The notes beneath the pieces were generated by a model. That model made no database searches. It was not told the origin of the DNA and saw only the letters and a list, made by a program, of their open reading frames with translations. This document shows, piece after piece, positions 8,958 to 17,290 of a stretch of 64,000 nt of DNA. A program made the position numbers and the translations under genes. The stretch is from Saccharomonospora azurea NA-128 (GTDB lineage: Bacteria > Actinomycetota > Actinomycetes > Mycobacteriales > Pseudonocardiaceae). Position 1 is the first letter of the stretch. The number at the start of each line of letters is the position of its first letter. Location: the NCBI RefSeq assembly GCF_000231055.2, contig NZ_CM001466.1, positions 2,953,608 through 3,017,607 of the forward strand. The letters are read 5' to 3'.

Positions 8958-10292
8958 ATGACTTCCTCCCAGCCGCCGCAGTCGGCGCGGCCGGGCTCCA
9001 CGCCCAGCCGGCAGAACCTCGATCCGCACCTCGACCGGTACGCCGCGCGCACCGCGGGCATGACGGCGTCCGAGATCCGAGCGCTCTTCGCGGTGGCCAG
9101 TCGTCCCGAGGTCGTCTCCCTGGCGGGCGGAATGCCCAACCTGGCCGCCCTGCCGCTCGACTCGCTCTCGACGCAGATGGCGGAGGTCGTCGCCGAGGAC
9201 GGGCTCGTCGCACTGCAGTACGGCTCCGCGCAGGGCGTGCCGACGCTGCGCGAGCAGATCTGTGACGTCATGGCCATGGAGGGCATCAGTGCCCACCCCG
9301 ACGACGTCGTGGTGACCGTCGGTTCGCAGATGGGTCTGGACATGGTCACCCGGCTGTTCTGCGACCCCGGTGACGTCGTCATCGCCGAGGGTCCGTCGTA
9401 CGTCGGCGCGCTCGGCTCCTTCGCCGCCTACCAGGCGAACGTCGTGCACGTCGCCATGGACGACGACGGCCTCGTGCCCGACAACCTCCGTGAGGCGCTT
9501 GCCGCGGCCAAGCAGCGCGGTCAACGGGTCAAGTGCCTGTACACCATCCCGAACTTCCACAATCCCGCCGGCGTGACCCTCGCGGTCGACCGCCGCGCCG
9601 AGATCGTCGAGATCTGCGCCGAACACGACGTCCTGATCATCGAGGACAACCCGTACGGCCTGCTCGGCTTCGACGGCCAGACCTACCCGTCGCTGCGTTC
9701 GATGGCGCCCGAGAACGTCGTGTACCTGGGCTCGTTCTCCAAGACGTTCGCGTCGGGGCTGCGCGTCGGCTGGGTCCTCGCTCCGCACGCCGTGCGCGAG
9801 AAGCTCGTGCTCGCCGCCGAGTCGGCCACCCTCTGCCCGCCGACGCTGAACCAGCTCGTGGTGTCGAAGTACCTCGAGACCCACGACTGGAAGGGGCAGA
9901 TCAAGACCTTCCGCGAGAACTACCGGGAGCGCCGCGACGCGATGCTCTCCGCGCTGGAGCAGCACCTGCCCGCCGGGTGCACGTGGACGCAGCCCGAGGG
10001 CGGCTTCTACGTGTGGGTCACGGTGCCCGAAGGGGTCGACACCAAGGCCATGCTGCCCAGGGCGGTGACGGCTCGGGTCGCGTACGCCTCCGGCACCGGC
10101 TTCTACGCCGACGGCTTGGGCAGCAGGCAGATGCGCCTGTCGTACTGCTATCCGACACCGGAACGCATCCGGGAGGGCGTCCGCCGGCTCGCCGGGGTGC
10201 TGGAGTCCGAAATGGAGCTCATGCGCACCTTCGGTAGCGTGACCACCCGCACCGTGTCGGGTCCGCAGTTCCCGGGCCCCGACACGGCCTGA
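8958..10292 (+). CDS. PLP-dependent aminotransferase, fold type I
   Basis: About 444 residues, class I/II aminotransferase of the 2-aminoadipate/MocR-catalytic-domain type without the GntR DNA-binding part. The PLP lysine is K262 in GSFSKTFASGLRVGW. Other family signatures are VSLAGGMPNL near the N-terminus, YGSAQGVPTLREQI, the NFHNPAG motif, IIEDNPYG, and the arginine-containing MRLSYCYPTPERI near the C-terminus. A GTG at 8952 is an alternative start; the ATG at 8958 is better spaced from GCGGAAG. The next gene, a Ddl-like ligase, follows 64 bases later in the same direction. Neither gene is in the mycobacterial version of this region. The amino acid substrate cannot be told. Confidence 0.85.
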   Translation: MTSSQPPQSARPGSTPSRQNLDPHLDRYAARTAGMTASEIRALFAVASRPEVVSLAGGMPNLAALPLDSLSTQMAEVVAEDGLVALQYGSAQGVPTLREQICDVMAMEGISAHPDDVVVTVGSQMGLDMVTRLFCDPGDVVIAEGPSYVGALGSFAAYQANVVHVAMDDDGLVPDNLREALAAAKQRGQRVKCLYTIPNFHNPAGVTLAVDRRAEIVEICAEHDVLIIEDNPYGLLGFDGQTYPSLRSMAPENVVYLGSFSKTFASGLRVGWVLAPHAVREKLVLAAESATLCPPTLNQLVVSKYLETHDWKGQIKTFRENYRERRDAMLSALEQHLPAGCTWTQPEGGFYVWVTVPEGVDTKAMLPRAVTARVAYASGTGFYADGLGSRQMRLSYCYPTPERIREGVRRLAGVLESEMELMRTFGSVTTRTVSGPQFPGPDTA

Positions 10293-10356
10293 CGTGCCGC
10301 GGCGCCGGCCGCGCACGTCCTTCGCCCCACACGTCGAACATCACGAGGAGACCGCG

Positions 10357-11307
10357 TTGGCCGAGGGTACTGTCGCCGTTCTCGCAGGCGGGCTGTCACA
10401 CGAGCGAGACGTCTCTCTGCGGTCGGGCCGCAGGCTGTCCGTCGCGTTGCGGGACCAGGGCCTGACGGTGCACGAGTGGGACACCGACTCCGGACTGCTC
10501 GAACGGCTGCAGAACGACCGCCCGGACGCCGCCGTCGTCGCCCTGCACGGCGGCGCGGGGGAGAACGGATCGGTGCAGACCATCCTCGAAATGCTCGGTG
10601 TGCCGTTCGTGGGGACGAGTTCTCAGGGCTGTCGCAAGGCCTGGGACAAGCCGATCGCGAAGGCGCTCGTGGAGAGCGCCGGCTTCAGCACGCCCCCGTG
10701 GGTGTCGTTGCCGCACAGCACGTTCCGCGAACTGGGCGCGCAACCGGTACTCGATGCGATGGTGGAACGACTCGGGCTTCCGCTGCTCCTCAAGCCCGAT
10801 CAGGGTGGTTCGGCACTGGGCGCCCAGGTCGTGCGCGACGCCGCCGACCTGCCCGCCGCGATGGTGGGGTGCTTCGCCTACGGCGACACCGTGCTCGCCG
10901 AGCGTTTCGTCGACGGTGTCGAGGTCGCGGTGGCGGTGGTCGAGCGCGACGGCGGCCCGGAGGCGCTGCCGCCGGTGGAGATCGTTCCGGAGGGCGGCGT
11001 CTACGACTACACGGCGCGCTACACGGCGGGGCTCACCGACTTCTTCGCGCCGGCGCGGTTGTCCGACGAGTCGCGGGACGCCGTGCAGGAGCTCGCCGTG
11101 CGTGCACACTCGCTGCTGGGACTGCGCGACATCTCCCGCACCGACGCGATCGTCGCGGAGGACGGCACCGTGCACTTCCTCGAAGTGAACTCGTCGCCCG
11201 GACTCACGGAGACGTCCACGGTGCCGATGGCGTTCGAAGCCGCCGGGACGTCGCTCGGCGCGGTGTTCACCGACCTCGTGCGGAGGGCTGTCCAGCGGGG
11301 CAGTTGA
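10357..11307 (+). CDS. D-alanine--D-alanine ligase family ATP-grasp enzyme
   Basis: About 316 residues. The start is probably the TTG at 10357, six bases after GAGGAG. The codons upstream of it look non-conserved. Family motifs: AGGLSHERDVSLRSGR, ALHGGAGENGSVQ, LLKPDQGGSALG, the omega-loop YDYTARYTAGLTDFF, and DAIVAEDGTVHFLEVNSSPGL with the metal ligands. The YDY-x3-Y omega loop resembles D-Ala-D-Ala rather than D-Ala-D-lactate ligases. Actinobacteria usually have their main ddl elsewhere (near gpsA and cofC), so this may be a paralogue. The 3' end faces parB. Confidence 0.82.
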   Translation: MAEGTVAVLAGGLSHERDVSLRSGRRLSVALRDQGLTVHEWDTDSGLLERLQNDRPDAAVVALHGGAGENGSVQTILEMLGVPFVGTSSQGCRKAWDKPIAKALVESAGFSTPPWVSLPHSTFRELGAQPVLDAMVERLGLPLLLKPDQGGSALGAQVVRDAADLPAAMVGCFAYGDTVLAERFVDGVEVAVAVVERDGGPEALPPVEIVPEGGVYDYTARYTAGLTDFFAPARLSDESRDAVQELAVRAHSLLGLRDISRTDAIVAEDGTVHFLEVNSSPGLTETSTVPMAFEAAGTSLGAVFTDLVRRAVQRGS

Positions 11308-11311
11308 TCCG

Positions 11312-11340
11312 CCATGGGGCGGCGGGCCGCCGTCCCATGG
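11312..11340. terminator. Hairpin between convergent ddl-like gene and parB
   Basis: CCATGGGGCGGCGG pairs with CCGCCGTCCCATGG, with a single G-U wobble, immediately after the ddl-like stop and 40 bases before the parB stop. No T-tract follows, so termination strength is uncertain. Confidence 0.5.
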
Positions 11341-11379
11341 CCGATTCGTCAATCGTCACCGTGACGAAATGACCCGGTG

Positions 11380-12384
11380 TCATCGGTCGTCGGTTTCCGA
11401 TGTCCGATTTGCCCCTTTCGGGGACATCAGCGCGACGATCCGTTCCAGATCCTCCACCGAGCCGAACTCGACCACGATCCGGCCCTTACGGCGTCCGACA
11501 TCCACCTTGACCTTCGTGTCGAACGCGTCGGACAGCCGGTCGGCGAGGGCCTCGACGCCCGGCATCGTGGCCGGCTTGCGAGCCGCCTTCTTGGCCTTGG
11601 GCTTCGCCTCGCCCTTCGCGAGGGTGACGGCCTCCTCGGTCGCCCGGACCGACAACCCCTCGGCCACGATGCGCGCCGCGAGCTCCTCCTGGCGGTCGGC
11701 GTCCTCCAACGACAGCAGAGCACGGGCGTGTCCTGCCGAGAGCACACCGGCCGCCACGCGCCGCTGCACGGGGAGCGGCAGACGCAGCAGCCGGATCGTG
11801 TTCGTGATGACCGGGCGGCTCCGGCCGATCCGGGACGCGAGTTCCTCGTGGGTCACGCCGAACTCGTCGAGCAACTGCTGGTACGCCGCTGCCTCCTCCA
11901 GCGGGTTCAGCTGCACCCGGTGGATGTTCTCCAGCAGTGCGTCACGCAGCATCGCCTCGTCCGCAGTGCTGCGGACGATCGCCGGGATCGTCTCCAGACC
12001 CGCCTGCTGCGAGGCGCGCAACCGGCGCTCGCCCATGACGAGTTCGTACTCGCCCGGCCCCAGCTGCCGCACCACGATGGGCTGCATGAGCCCGAACTCG
12101 CGGATCGAGTGTTCCAGCTCCGCGAGCGCGTCCTGGTCGAACACCTGACGCGGCTGCTTGGGGTTGCGCTTCACCGCGTCGATGGGAACCTCGCGGTACA
12201 CCGCGCCGGCGACCTCGCCACCCACGGGCTGCACCGCACCGTTGGCGGCGAACCACCCCTTGTCGCCCGGCGCCGGCGCCGGGCGACGTGCGTCGCCCCG
12301 ACCGGCGTCAGCGGCCGAGTCGACCGGCCCGGTGGGAATCAAGGCGGCCAGGCCGCGGCCGAGCCCCCCTCTGCGTTCGCTCAT
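11380..12384 (-). CDS. parB: ParB chromosome-partitioning CTPase
   Basis: About 334 residues. ParB loads at parS sites as a CTP-dependent clamp and spreads to organise the origin. The start is ATG 12384, giving [17 protein letters not shown], the conserved N-terminal ParA-contact motif. The ParB/Srx CTPase domain has [14 protein letters not shown] and the [12 protein letters not shown] motif. Then come a helix-turn-helix ([14 protein letters not shown] and [12 protein letters not shown]) and a C-terminal dimerisation domain after a Lys/Ala linker. It overlaps the end of parA by four bases (ATGA). Four parS sites lie in the window. Confidence 0.95.
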   Translation of the reverse strand: MSERRGGLGRGLAALIPTGPVDSAADAGRGDARRPAPAPGDKGWFAANGAVQPVGGEVAGAVYREVPIDAVKRNPKQPRQVFDQDALAELEHSIREFGLMQPIVVRQLGPGEYELVMGERRLRASQQAGLETIPAIVRSTADEAMLRDALLENIHRVQLNPLEEAAAYQQLLDEFGVTHEELASRIGRSRPVITNTIRLLRLPLPVQRRVAAGVLSAGHARALLSLEDADRQEELAARIVAEGLSVRATEEAVTLAKGEAKPKAKKAARKPATMPGVEALADRLSDAFDTKVKVDVGRRKGRIVVEFGSVEDLERIVALMSPKGANRTSETDDR

Positions 12385-13283
12385 CGTTGTCGCCCCTTGC
12401 TCGATCCACGTTCGGCGACCTCTCGCGCCGCGTCCACGTAACTCATCGCGCCCCGGGAACCCGGGTCGTACGCCAACACCGTCTGGCCGTAGCCAGGCGC
12501 CTCCGAAACCTTCACGCTGCGCGGAATCACCGTCTTCAGCACGACGTCCCCGAAGTGCCGACGGACCTCCTGAGTGACCTGGTCGGCCAACTTCGTCCGC
12601 CCGTCGTACATCGTCAGCAGGATGGTGGAGACGCTCAAAGACTGGTTGAGATGCCGCTGCACGAGCTCGATGTTGTTGAGCAGCTGCCCCAGACCCTCCA
12701 GCGCGTAGTACTCGCACTGGATGGGGATGAGCACCTCGTGTGTCGCCACCAGAGCGTTGACGGTCAGCAGGCCGAGCGAGGGCGGGCAGTCGATGAAGAC
12801 GTAGTCGACCCCCAACGCGTCGAGTGCTTCCTGGGTCAGCGCCTCCTTCAGCCGCGACTCGCGCTGCGCCATCGACACGAGCTCGATCTCGGCGCCGGCG
12901 AGATCGATGGTCGCCGGCACACAGAGGAGATCCTGCGACTGGCTGCTCGCCTGCACCGCGTCGACCAACGACACCTCGCCGAGCAGAAGCTCGTAGATCG
13001 ACGGGGTCCCGGAACGGTGGTCGACGTCGAGTGCGGTGCTGGCGTTGCCCTGCGGGTCCAGGTCGATGACCAGGGTCCGCACACCGTGAAGCGCGAGCCC
13101 CGCCGCGAGGTTCACCGTGCTGGTCGTCTTGCCGACGCCACCCTTCTGGTTCGCGACGGTGATGATGCGTCGCCGCACCGGACGCGGCATGAAGTCGGCA
13201 TCGGGGTGGAGGACGCGTGCCGCACGCACTGCCTCCTCGGCGATCGGCGTACCACCGAGGCCGGCGTCGGGGGAGGGGCTCAT
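12381..13283 (-). CDS. parA: ParA chromosome-partitioning ATPase
   Basis: About 300 residues from the ATG at 13283, preceded by GGTGGTG. The deviant Walker A motif is [19 protein letters not shown], and the Walker B-type motif is [13 protein letters not shown]. It binds DNA nonspecifically as an ATP dimer and moves ParB-parS complexes. Longer in-frame starts to 13439 exist but run over a parS site and into rsmG. The gene order rsmG-parA-parB on one strand is typical of actinobacteria. Confidence 0.94.
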   Translation of the reverse strand: MSPSPDAGLGGTPIAEEAVRAARVLHPDADFMPRPVRRRIITVANQKGGVGKTTSTVNLAAGLALHGVRTLVIDLDPQGNASTALDVDHRSGTPSIYELLLGEVSLVDAVQASSQSQDLLCVPATIDLAGAEIELVSMAQRESRLKEALTQEALDALGVDYVFIDCPPSLGLLTVNALVATHEVLIPIQCEYYALEGLGQLLNNIELVQRHLNQSLSVSTILLTMYDGRTKLADQVTQEVRRHFGDVVLKTVIPRSVKVSEAPGYGQTVLAYDPGSRGAMSYVDAAREVAERGSSKGRQR

Positions 13284-13313
13284 CGGACACCACCCCGCGC
13301 CGTCGCGCCGCAC

Positions 13314-13329
13314 TGTTTCACGTGGAACA
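13314..13329. other. parS site 1
   Basis: TGTTTCACGTGGAACA, a near-palindrome matching the parS consensus TGTTTCACGTGAAACA at all but one position. It lies just upstream of the parA start. Confidence 0.93.
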
Positions 13330-13371
13330 TCCGCCGCTCCGTACTGGTCGTCATTCGCTGCGCCAATCCTC

Positions 13372-14070
13372 TCAGTGCTTCTTCCGTCCGCGTTTCCGCG
13401 CAACTCCGGGCGCGCCCGACTCCACCCGTTCGATGGCAATGACGGTGGTCGGCGTCTCCAGAACGGCCGCGCCGCAGCGCACGATCCTGGGGTCGCCTCC
13501 TCCGGCCTTGCGCACGGCAGACCGATCGCGCTCGATCTCCTCGGCTGCCGTCTGCCCCTTCAGCGCGAGCAGCTCTCCCGACGGCTTGACGAGCGGGAGA
13601 CACCACTGCGCGAGCCTGGCGAGCGGGGCCACCGCTCGGGCGGTGACGACGTCCGCCACGTCGATCCGGCGTCGCACCACCTTCTCCTCCGCGCGGCCGC
13701 GCTCGACGCTCACCGAGAGCGCGAGCGTCTCGACCACCTCGGTGAGCCACTCCACCCGGCGAGCCATGGGTTCGAGGAGAACAATATCGAGATCAGGTCG
13801 CGCGATGGCGAGAGGTATTCCCGGGAAGCCGGCACCGGAGCCTACGTCGACCACCCGTGCCCCTTCCGGGATGAGCTCGGCGAGCACAGCGGAGTTCAGG
13901 ACGTGACGGTCCCAGAGGCGATCGACCTCTCGCGGCCCGATCAGGCCGCGCTCCACCCCGTGTGAGGCGAGCATCGCGACGAACTCGGCGGCTGACTCCG
14001 CGTGCTCACCGAACACGGTGCGCACTGCGGTCGGCGTCCGTGATTCCAGGTCTTCAGGCTCCAATGACAC
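13372..14070 (-). CDS. rsmG: 16S rRNA (guanine527-N7)-methyltransferase
   Basis: About 232 residues, GTG start after GGGAGGAGT. RsmG (GidB) methylates G527 of 16S rRNA with S-adenosylmethionine; loss gives low-level streptomycin resistance. The SAM-binding motif is VVDVGSGAGFPGIPLAIARP; upstream is the RLWDRHVLNSA motif, and downstream are VVTARAVAPLARLAQW and LALKGQTAAEEI. The C-terminus is a basic KRGRKKH tail. It lies between jag and parA on the same strand, flanked on both sides by parS sites. Confidence 0.94.
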   Translation of the reverse strand: MSLEPEDLESRTPTAVRTVFGEHAESAAEFVAMLASHGVERGLIGPREVDRLWDRHVLNSAVLAELIPEGARVVDVGSGAGFPGIPLAIARPDLDIVLLEPMARRVEWLTEVVETLALSVSVERGRAEEKVVRRRIDVADVVTARAVAPLARLAQWCLPLVKPSGELLALKGQTAAEEIERDRSAVRKAGGGDPRIVRCGAAVLETPTTVIAIERVESGAPGVARKRGRKKH

Positions 14071-14087
14071 TCCTCCCGGAACGGCCC

Positions 14088-14103
14088 TGTTTCACGTGGA
14101 ACA
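14088..14103. other. parS site 2
   Basis: TGTTTCACGTGGAACA, identical to parS site 1, 18 bases upstream of the rsmG start. Confidence 0.93.
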
Positions 14104-14168
14104 GGCTGTGCATGATTCTCCCCGACACCGTCCCCCCTCGCCGGTGCCGCCCAGCCGGCCGCGGCCCG

Positions 14169-14184
14169 TGTTTCACGTGAAACG
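14169..14184. other. parS site 3
   Basis: TGTTTCACGTGAAACG, matching the parS consensus in 15 of 16 positions. It lies 65 bases from parS site 2 and abuts the hairpin at 14188. Confidence 0.93.
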
Positions 14185-14187
14185 CAG

Positions 14188-14220
14188 AGCGGCCCGCCAG
14201 GACACACCTGGCGGGCCGCT
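14188..14220 (-). terminator. Strong hairpin after jag
   Basis: Perfect 13-bp stem AGCGGCCCGCCAG / CTGGCGGGCCGCT with a 7-base loop, downstream of jag in the minus-strand direction. It probably ends the rpmH-to-jag transcript. No T-tract; the sequence beyond it is parS site 3. Confidence 0.7.
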
Positions 14221-14243
14221 CCCGCTGAGGAAAAGCTCTGACG

Positions 14244-14783
14244 CTACTCGGGCTTCACCACGACCCGGCGCTTCGGCTCCTCGCCCTCGCTCTCACTCGT
14301 GACGCCGTCGACCGTCGCGACGGCGTCGTGCACGATCTTGCGCTCGAACGGGCTCATCGGCTGCAGGCGGATCTTCTCGCCGGAGTCGCGGACCGACTCC
14401 GCGGTGGAGCGACCGATCTCCCGGAGCTCCTCCCGGCGAGCCGCGCGCCACCCCGCGATGTCGAGCATCAGCCGGCTCCGCGTACCGGTCTCCTGCTGCA
14501 CCGCCAACCGGGTCAGCTCCTGCAGCGCCTCCAGCACGGTGCCGCGCGGGCCGACGAGCTTGTCCAGGTCGTCACCGCCGTCGATGCTCACCACCGCGCG
14601 ACCGGCTTCGACATCGAGGTCGATGTCGCCGTCGTAGTCGAGGATGTCGAGCAGCCGCTCCAGGTAGTCGCCGGCGATGTCGCCTTCCTGTACCAGAAGG
14701 TCCTCGTTGTCGTCAGCGTCACTCACCACCGCAGGCGCGGTGTCGTTCTGTCCCGCACCGACCGCCTCGGCCGTATCGGACAT
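14244..14783 (-). CDS. jag: Jag/KhpB, KH-R3H RNA-binding protein
   Basis: About 179 residues from the ATG at 14783 after GGGAAGGGAG. An acidic N-terminus (~50 residues) is followed by a KH-type domain with DKLVGPRGTVLEALQELTRL (the GxxG loop is GPRG). Then comes an R3H domain with the typical SPFERKIVHDAVATV, ending in an RRVVVKPE tail. The N-terminal Jag-N domain of firmicutes is absent, as in other actinobacteria. It binds RNA and is linked to membrane-protein and envelope biogenesis. yidC starts the preceding gene, 25 bases away. Confidence 0.9.
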   Translation of the reverse strand: MSDTAEAVGAGQNDTAPAVVSDADDNEDLLVQEGDIAGDYLERLLDILDYDGDIDLDVEAGRAVVSIDGGDDLDKLVGPRGTVLEALQELTRLAVQQETGTRSRLMLDIAGWRAARREELREIGRSTAESVRDSGEKIRLQPMSPFERKIVHDAVATVDGVTSESEGEEPKRRVVVKPE

Positions 14784-14808
14784 GTCGTGTCTCCCTTCCC
14801 GCCCCGCG

Positions 14809-15873
14809 TCAGCGCCGCTTACGTCCCTGCGTCTTCTTGCCGCCTGTCGGCTTCTGCTGGTTCCCGCCGTTCTTCGCCCAGGCACCACCACGCACGTTGC
14901 TGCCGCTGTTCTTCGGGGACTTGCCGTTCTTGGTGTTGTCGCTCGAGTTCTGCTGCTTGGGCTGACCCGCCTTCGGAGCCGGCTTCTGGCCTGGCCGCGG
15001 CTTCTGACCCACCTGTGGCTTCTGGCCGACCTGCGGCTTCTGGCCCGGCTTCGGAGCCAGGTCGTCACGCTTCTGCTTGGCGGCTTCCTTCTTGGCTTCC
15101 TCTTCCTTGTCGATCCGCGTGTAGACGAAGCGCTGCTGGCCGAGCGTCCACATGTTGTTGGCGAGCCAGTAGATCAACAGACCGATGGGGAAGAAGGCAC
15201 CGAACACCAACACACCGGCGGGGAAGATCCACAGCGTCAGCTTGTTCATCACCGCGGTCTGCTGCGTGGCCGCGGCCGGGTTCTGTCGAGCAACGGAGTG
15301 CCGGGCGGTGAAGTGCGTCGCGACGCTGGCCACGATCATCAGCGGCACCGCGACCGGGGCAACGTCCCACTGCCAGCCGGACTCGCCGCTGCCGCCCATC
15401 ATGCCGAAGTGGTTGATGGCGTCACCGAGGTTGACGCCGAAGATCTGCGCGTCGACGTAGGACGCCACGTCGTCGGCGTCGAAGAAGTAGTTCGACTCCG
15501 CACCCGGACGGAAGTTCCGCAGCACCCAGTTCAGACCGATGAACACCGGGATCTGGAGCAGCATCGGCAGACAGCTGCCCAGCGGGTTGACGCCGTGCTC
15601 CTTCTGGAGCCGCTGCATCTCCATCGCCTGACGCTGGCGGTCGTTGGCGTACTTCTTCTGGATCTTCTTGACCTCGGGCGCGAAGTCCTGCATCTTCCGC
15701 ATCGACCGCACCTGGTTCACGAACGGCTTGAACAGCAGCCCACGGACCGTGAAGGTCAGGAAGATGATGCCCAGGATCCAGGCGATGGCGTTGTCTTCAC
15801 CGAAGACGAAACCGAAGACCTTGTGCCACACCCAGAGGATGAACGACACAGGGTAGTAGATGAAGTCGAGCAC
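14809..15873 (-). CDS. yidC: YidC membrane protein insertase
   Basis: About 354 residues. The start is the GTG at 15873 behind GAGGAG; longer frames run into yidD. The N-terminal helix (VLDFIYYPVSFILWVWHKVFG) comes first, then the conserved hydrophobic core with LLFKPFVNQVRSMRKMQ and the cytoplasmic coiled-coil hairpin. Further helices include MLLQIPVFIGLNWVLRNF and the C-terminal TLGQQRFVYTRIDKEEEAKK. The last ~90 residues are a Lys/Gln/Pro-rich tail with tandem QKPQVGQKP repeats, likely ribosome-contacting or disordered. It inserts membrane proteins alone or with SecYEG. It is cotranscribed with yidD, rnpA and rpmH. Confidence 0.95.
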   Translation of the reverse strand: MLDFIYYPVSFILWVWHKVFGFVFGEDNAIAWILGIIFLTFTVRGLLFKPFVNQVRSMRKMQDFAPEVKKIQKKYANDRQRQAMEMQRLQKEHGVNPLGSCLPMLLQIPVFIGLNWVLRNFRPGAESNYFFDADDVASYVDAQIFGVNLGDAINHFGMMGGSGESGWQWDVAPVAVPLMIVASVATHFTARHSVARQNPAAATQQTAVMNKLTLWIFPAGVLVFGAFFPIGLLIYWLANNMWTLGQQRFVYTRIDKEEEAKKEAAKQKRDDLAPKPGQKPQVGQKPQVGQKPRPGQKPAPKAGQPKQQNSSDNTKNGKSPKNSGSNVRGGAWAKNGGNQQKPTGGKKTQGRKRR

Positions 15874-15878
15874 TAGAG

Positions 15879-16211
15879 CTACTCCTCGGTAGACATACCA
15901 GGGCCTTGGTACCGGAAGCTGAACTTCTCGGGAACCGGGTCTCGCCCCGGTGGGGTCCACGGTCCGCAGCGCAGCAACCGGCGCACGGCGAGGTAGGTGC
16001 CGCGAGCGGCGCCGAAGCGAGTGAGTGCTTGGGCCGCGTAGGTGCTACAGCTCGGATAGAACCGGCACATCGGGGGAAGGTACGGGGAGATCGCCTTGCG
16101 GTAGAAGCGGATCGGCAGCAGCAAGACCCACGCCACCGGCGTGGGCCGGGGTGGCGCACCGGTGTCGTGCTGGTCGACCGGGGTGGTGCCGGCCGAGTGA
16201 TCTTCATTCAC
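15879..16211 (-). CDS. yidD: Membrane protein insertion efficiency factor YidD
   Basis: About 110 residues from the GTG at 16211, which overlaps the rnpA stop by eight bases. The family core is [28 protein letters not shown] (given here as its parts [15 protein letters not shown] and [15 protein letters not shown]) with three conserved cysteines, followed by [16 protein letters not shown]. It is a small membrane-associated helper of YidC-dependent insertion, found between rnpA and yidC in most bacteria. Confidence 0.92.
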   Translation of the reverse strand: MNEDHSAGTTPVDQHDTGAPPRPTPVAWVLLLPIRFYRKAISPYLPPMCRFYPSCSTYAAQALTRFGAARGTYLAVRRLLRCGPWTPPGRDPVPEKFSFRYQGPGMSTEE

Positions 16212-16572
16212 GCCGTGATCCAGTGTTGTCGCGGGACGACGACAGTCCCAGCCGCCGCAGTGCCGCGTCGAGGTCCGCGCCGAGCTCCGCACTCGTGGCG
16301 GTAGCGGCCGCAGGAAGTGCTCGAACGACCAACGCACTGCCTTCGGGTAAGGTTCCGAGCCTTTGCGCGACGAGGTGCCGGAGTCGCCGCGTCACCCGGT
16401 GTCGGACGACGGAGTTGCCCACAGCCTTGCTCACGACGAAGCCCGCTTTGCGCGGCTGTCCGGGCTCGACGAGTGCGTGCAGCACCAAACGGCGGCGCCC
16501 GGTACGGACGCCGCCCCGCATCACGGCACGAAACTCGTCGCTACGCCGCAGACGAGCGTCGGCTGGTAACAC
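16204..16572 (-). CDS. rnpA: Ribonuclease P protein component
   Basis: About 122 residues from the GTG at 16572 ([20 protein letters not shown]). The RNR signature region is [20 protein letters not shown] followed by RRLRHLV. It binds the catalytic RNase P RNA and helps process tRNA 5' ends. It lies 32 bases after rpmH in the same transcript, as in nearly all bacteria. Confidence 0.95.
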   Translation of the reverse strand: MLPADARLRRSDEFRAVMRGGVRTGRRRLVLHALVEPGQPRKAGFVVSKAVGNSVVRHRVTRRLRHLVAQRLGTLPEGSALVVRALPAAATATSAELGADLDAALRRLGLSSSRDNTGSRRE

Positions 16573-16604
16573 GCCGCGCCCCGTCGTCGCAGGCTGCGAT
16601 GTAA

Positions 16605-16742
16605 TCAGGCGGAGAGCCGGTTGCGGCCCTTGCGACGGCGGGCCGCCAGGATGGCGCGGCCTGCACGCGTCCGCATCCGCAGCCGGAACCCATGGGTCCG
16701 CGCGCGACGACGGTTGTTCGGCTGGAAGGTGCGCTTGCTCAC
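16605..16742 (-). CDS. rpmH: 50S ribosomal protein L34
   Basis: A 45-residue, strongly basic protein from the GTG at 16742. It begins [20 protein letters not shown] and ends in GRNRLSA, the standard bL34 sequence. It is the first gene of the rpmH-rnpA-yidD-yidC-jag block and diverges from dnaA. Confidence 0.97.
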   Translation of the reverse strand: MSKRTFQPNNRRRARTHGFRLRMRTRAGRAILAARRRKGRNRLSA

Positions 16743-17290
16743 GGCAGTCGTTCTCCTGGTCTTGCGGCGATCGGTCGTCGGTGCCTCCGCGACGAGCGAC
16801 TCGATCCGCGCCCGGCACAGTGAGGCGGGCAGGCGAAGGCGCCGCTGTCAGCGGTAGACCTTACGAGGGTACGCAGTGGCCGCCTGTCCAGCGACACCAC
16901 CCCCCCTGGTCGGCGGCGACGGCGGGTCCCCGCGCCGCCGTCCGGACGTCGCGTCACCCGTTTGTACAACTGCGCTGGCGGCGTGCCAAAGCCCGTGGTT
17001 TCCTTGCCCTCGCGCGCGGCTTGTGGGTACGCCCACAGCTTGTTAGCGTGCCCCTCCTCGGTCGTCACGACCTCGACCGGGGCGGTGATGTCGGCGCCAG
17101 GAGTGCAAGACTCGTTCGGGGCGGGAGCGTGGTCCCGCGGGGTGGAGGGTCCGCGGGTCGGGCGTACATTGGTGCACAAGTTGTGGACAACTCTGTGGAT
17201 ACCTGCTGCGCGGGTGGCCACACCGACCTGCCGTGACGCTCCGCCGAGCCGTCGAGGAGGGAAAGGTCGAGGGGAGGGGAGCGGAGCAGC
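16743..17290. promoter_or_regulatory. rpmH-dnaA divergent intergenic region
   Basis: 548 bases without a credible gene. It must hold the promoters of rpmH (leftward) and dnaA (rightward); no single promoter pair stands out by eye. Two DnaA-box-like sequences lie ~100 bases before dnaA: TGTGGACAA at 17182-17190 (perfect TTGTCCACA on the minus strand) and TGTGGATAC at 17194-17202. These would allow DnaA autoregulation. A purine-rich GGGGAGGGGAGCGG stretch ending near 17284 is the dnaA ribosome binding site. Confidence 0.7.
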
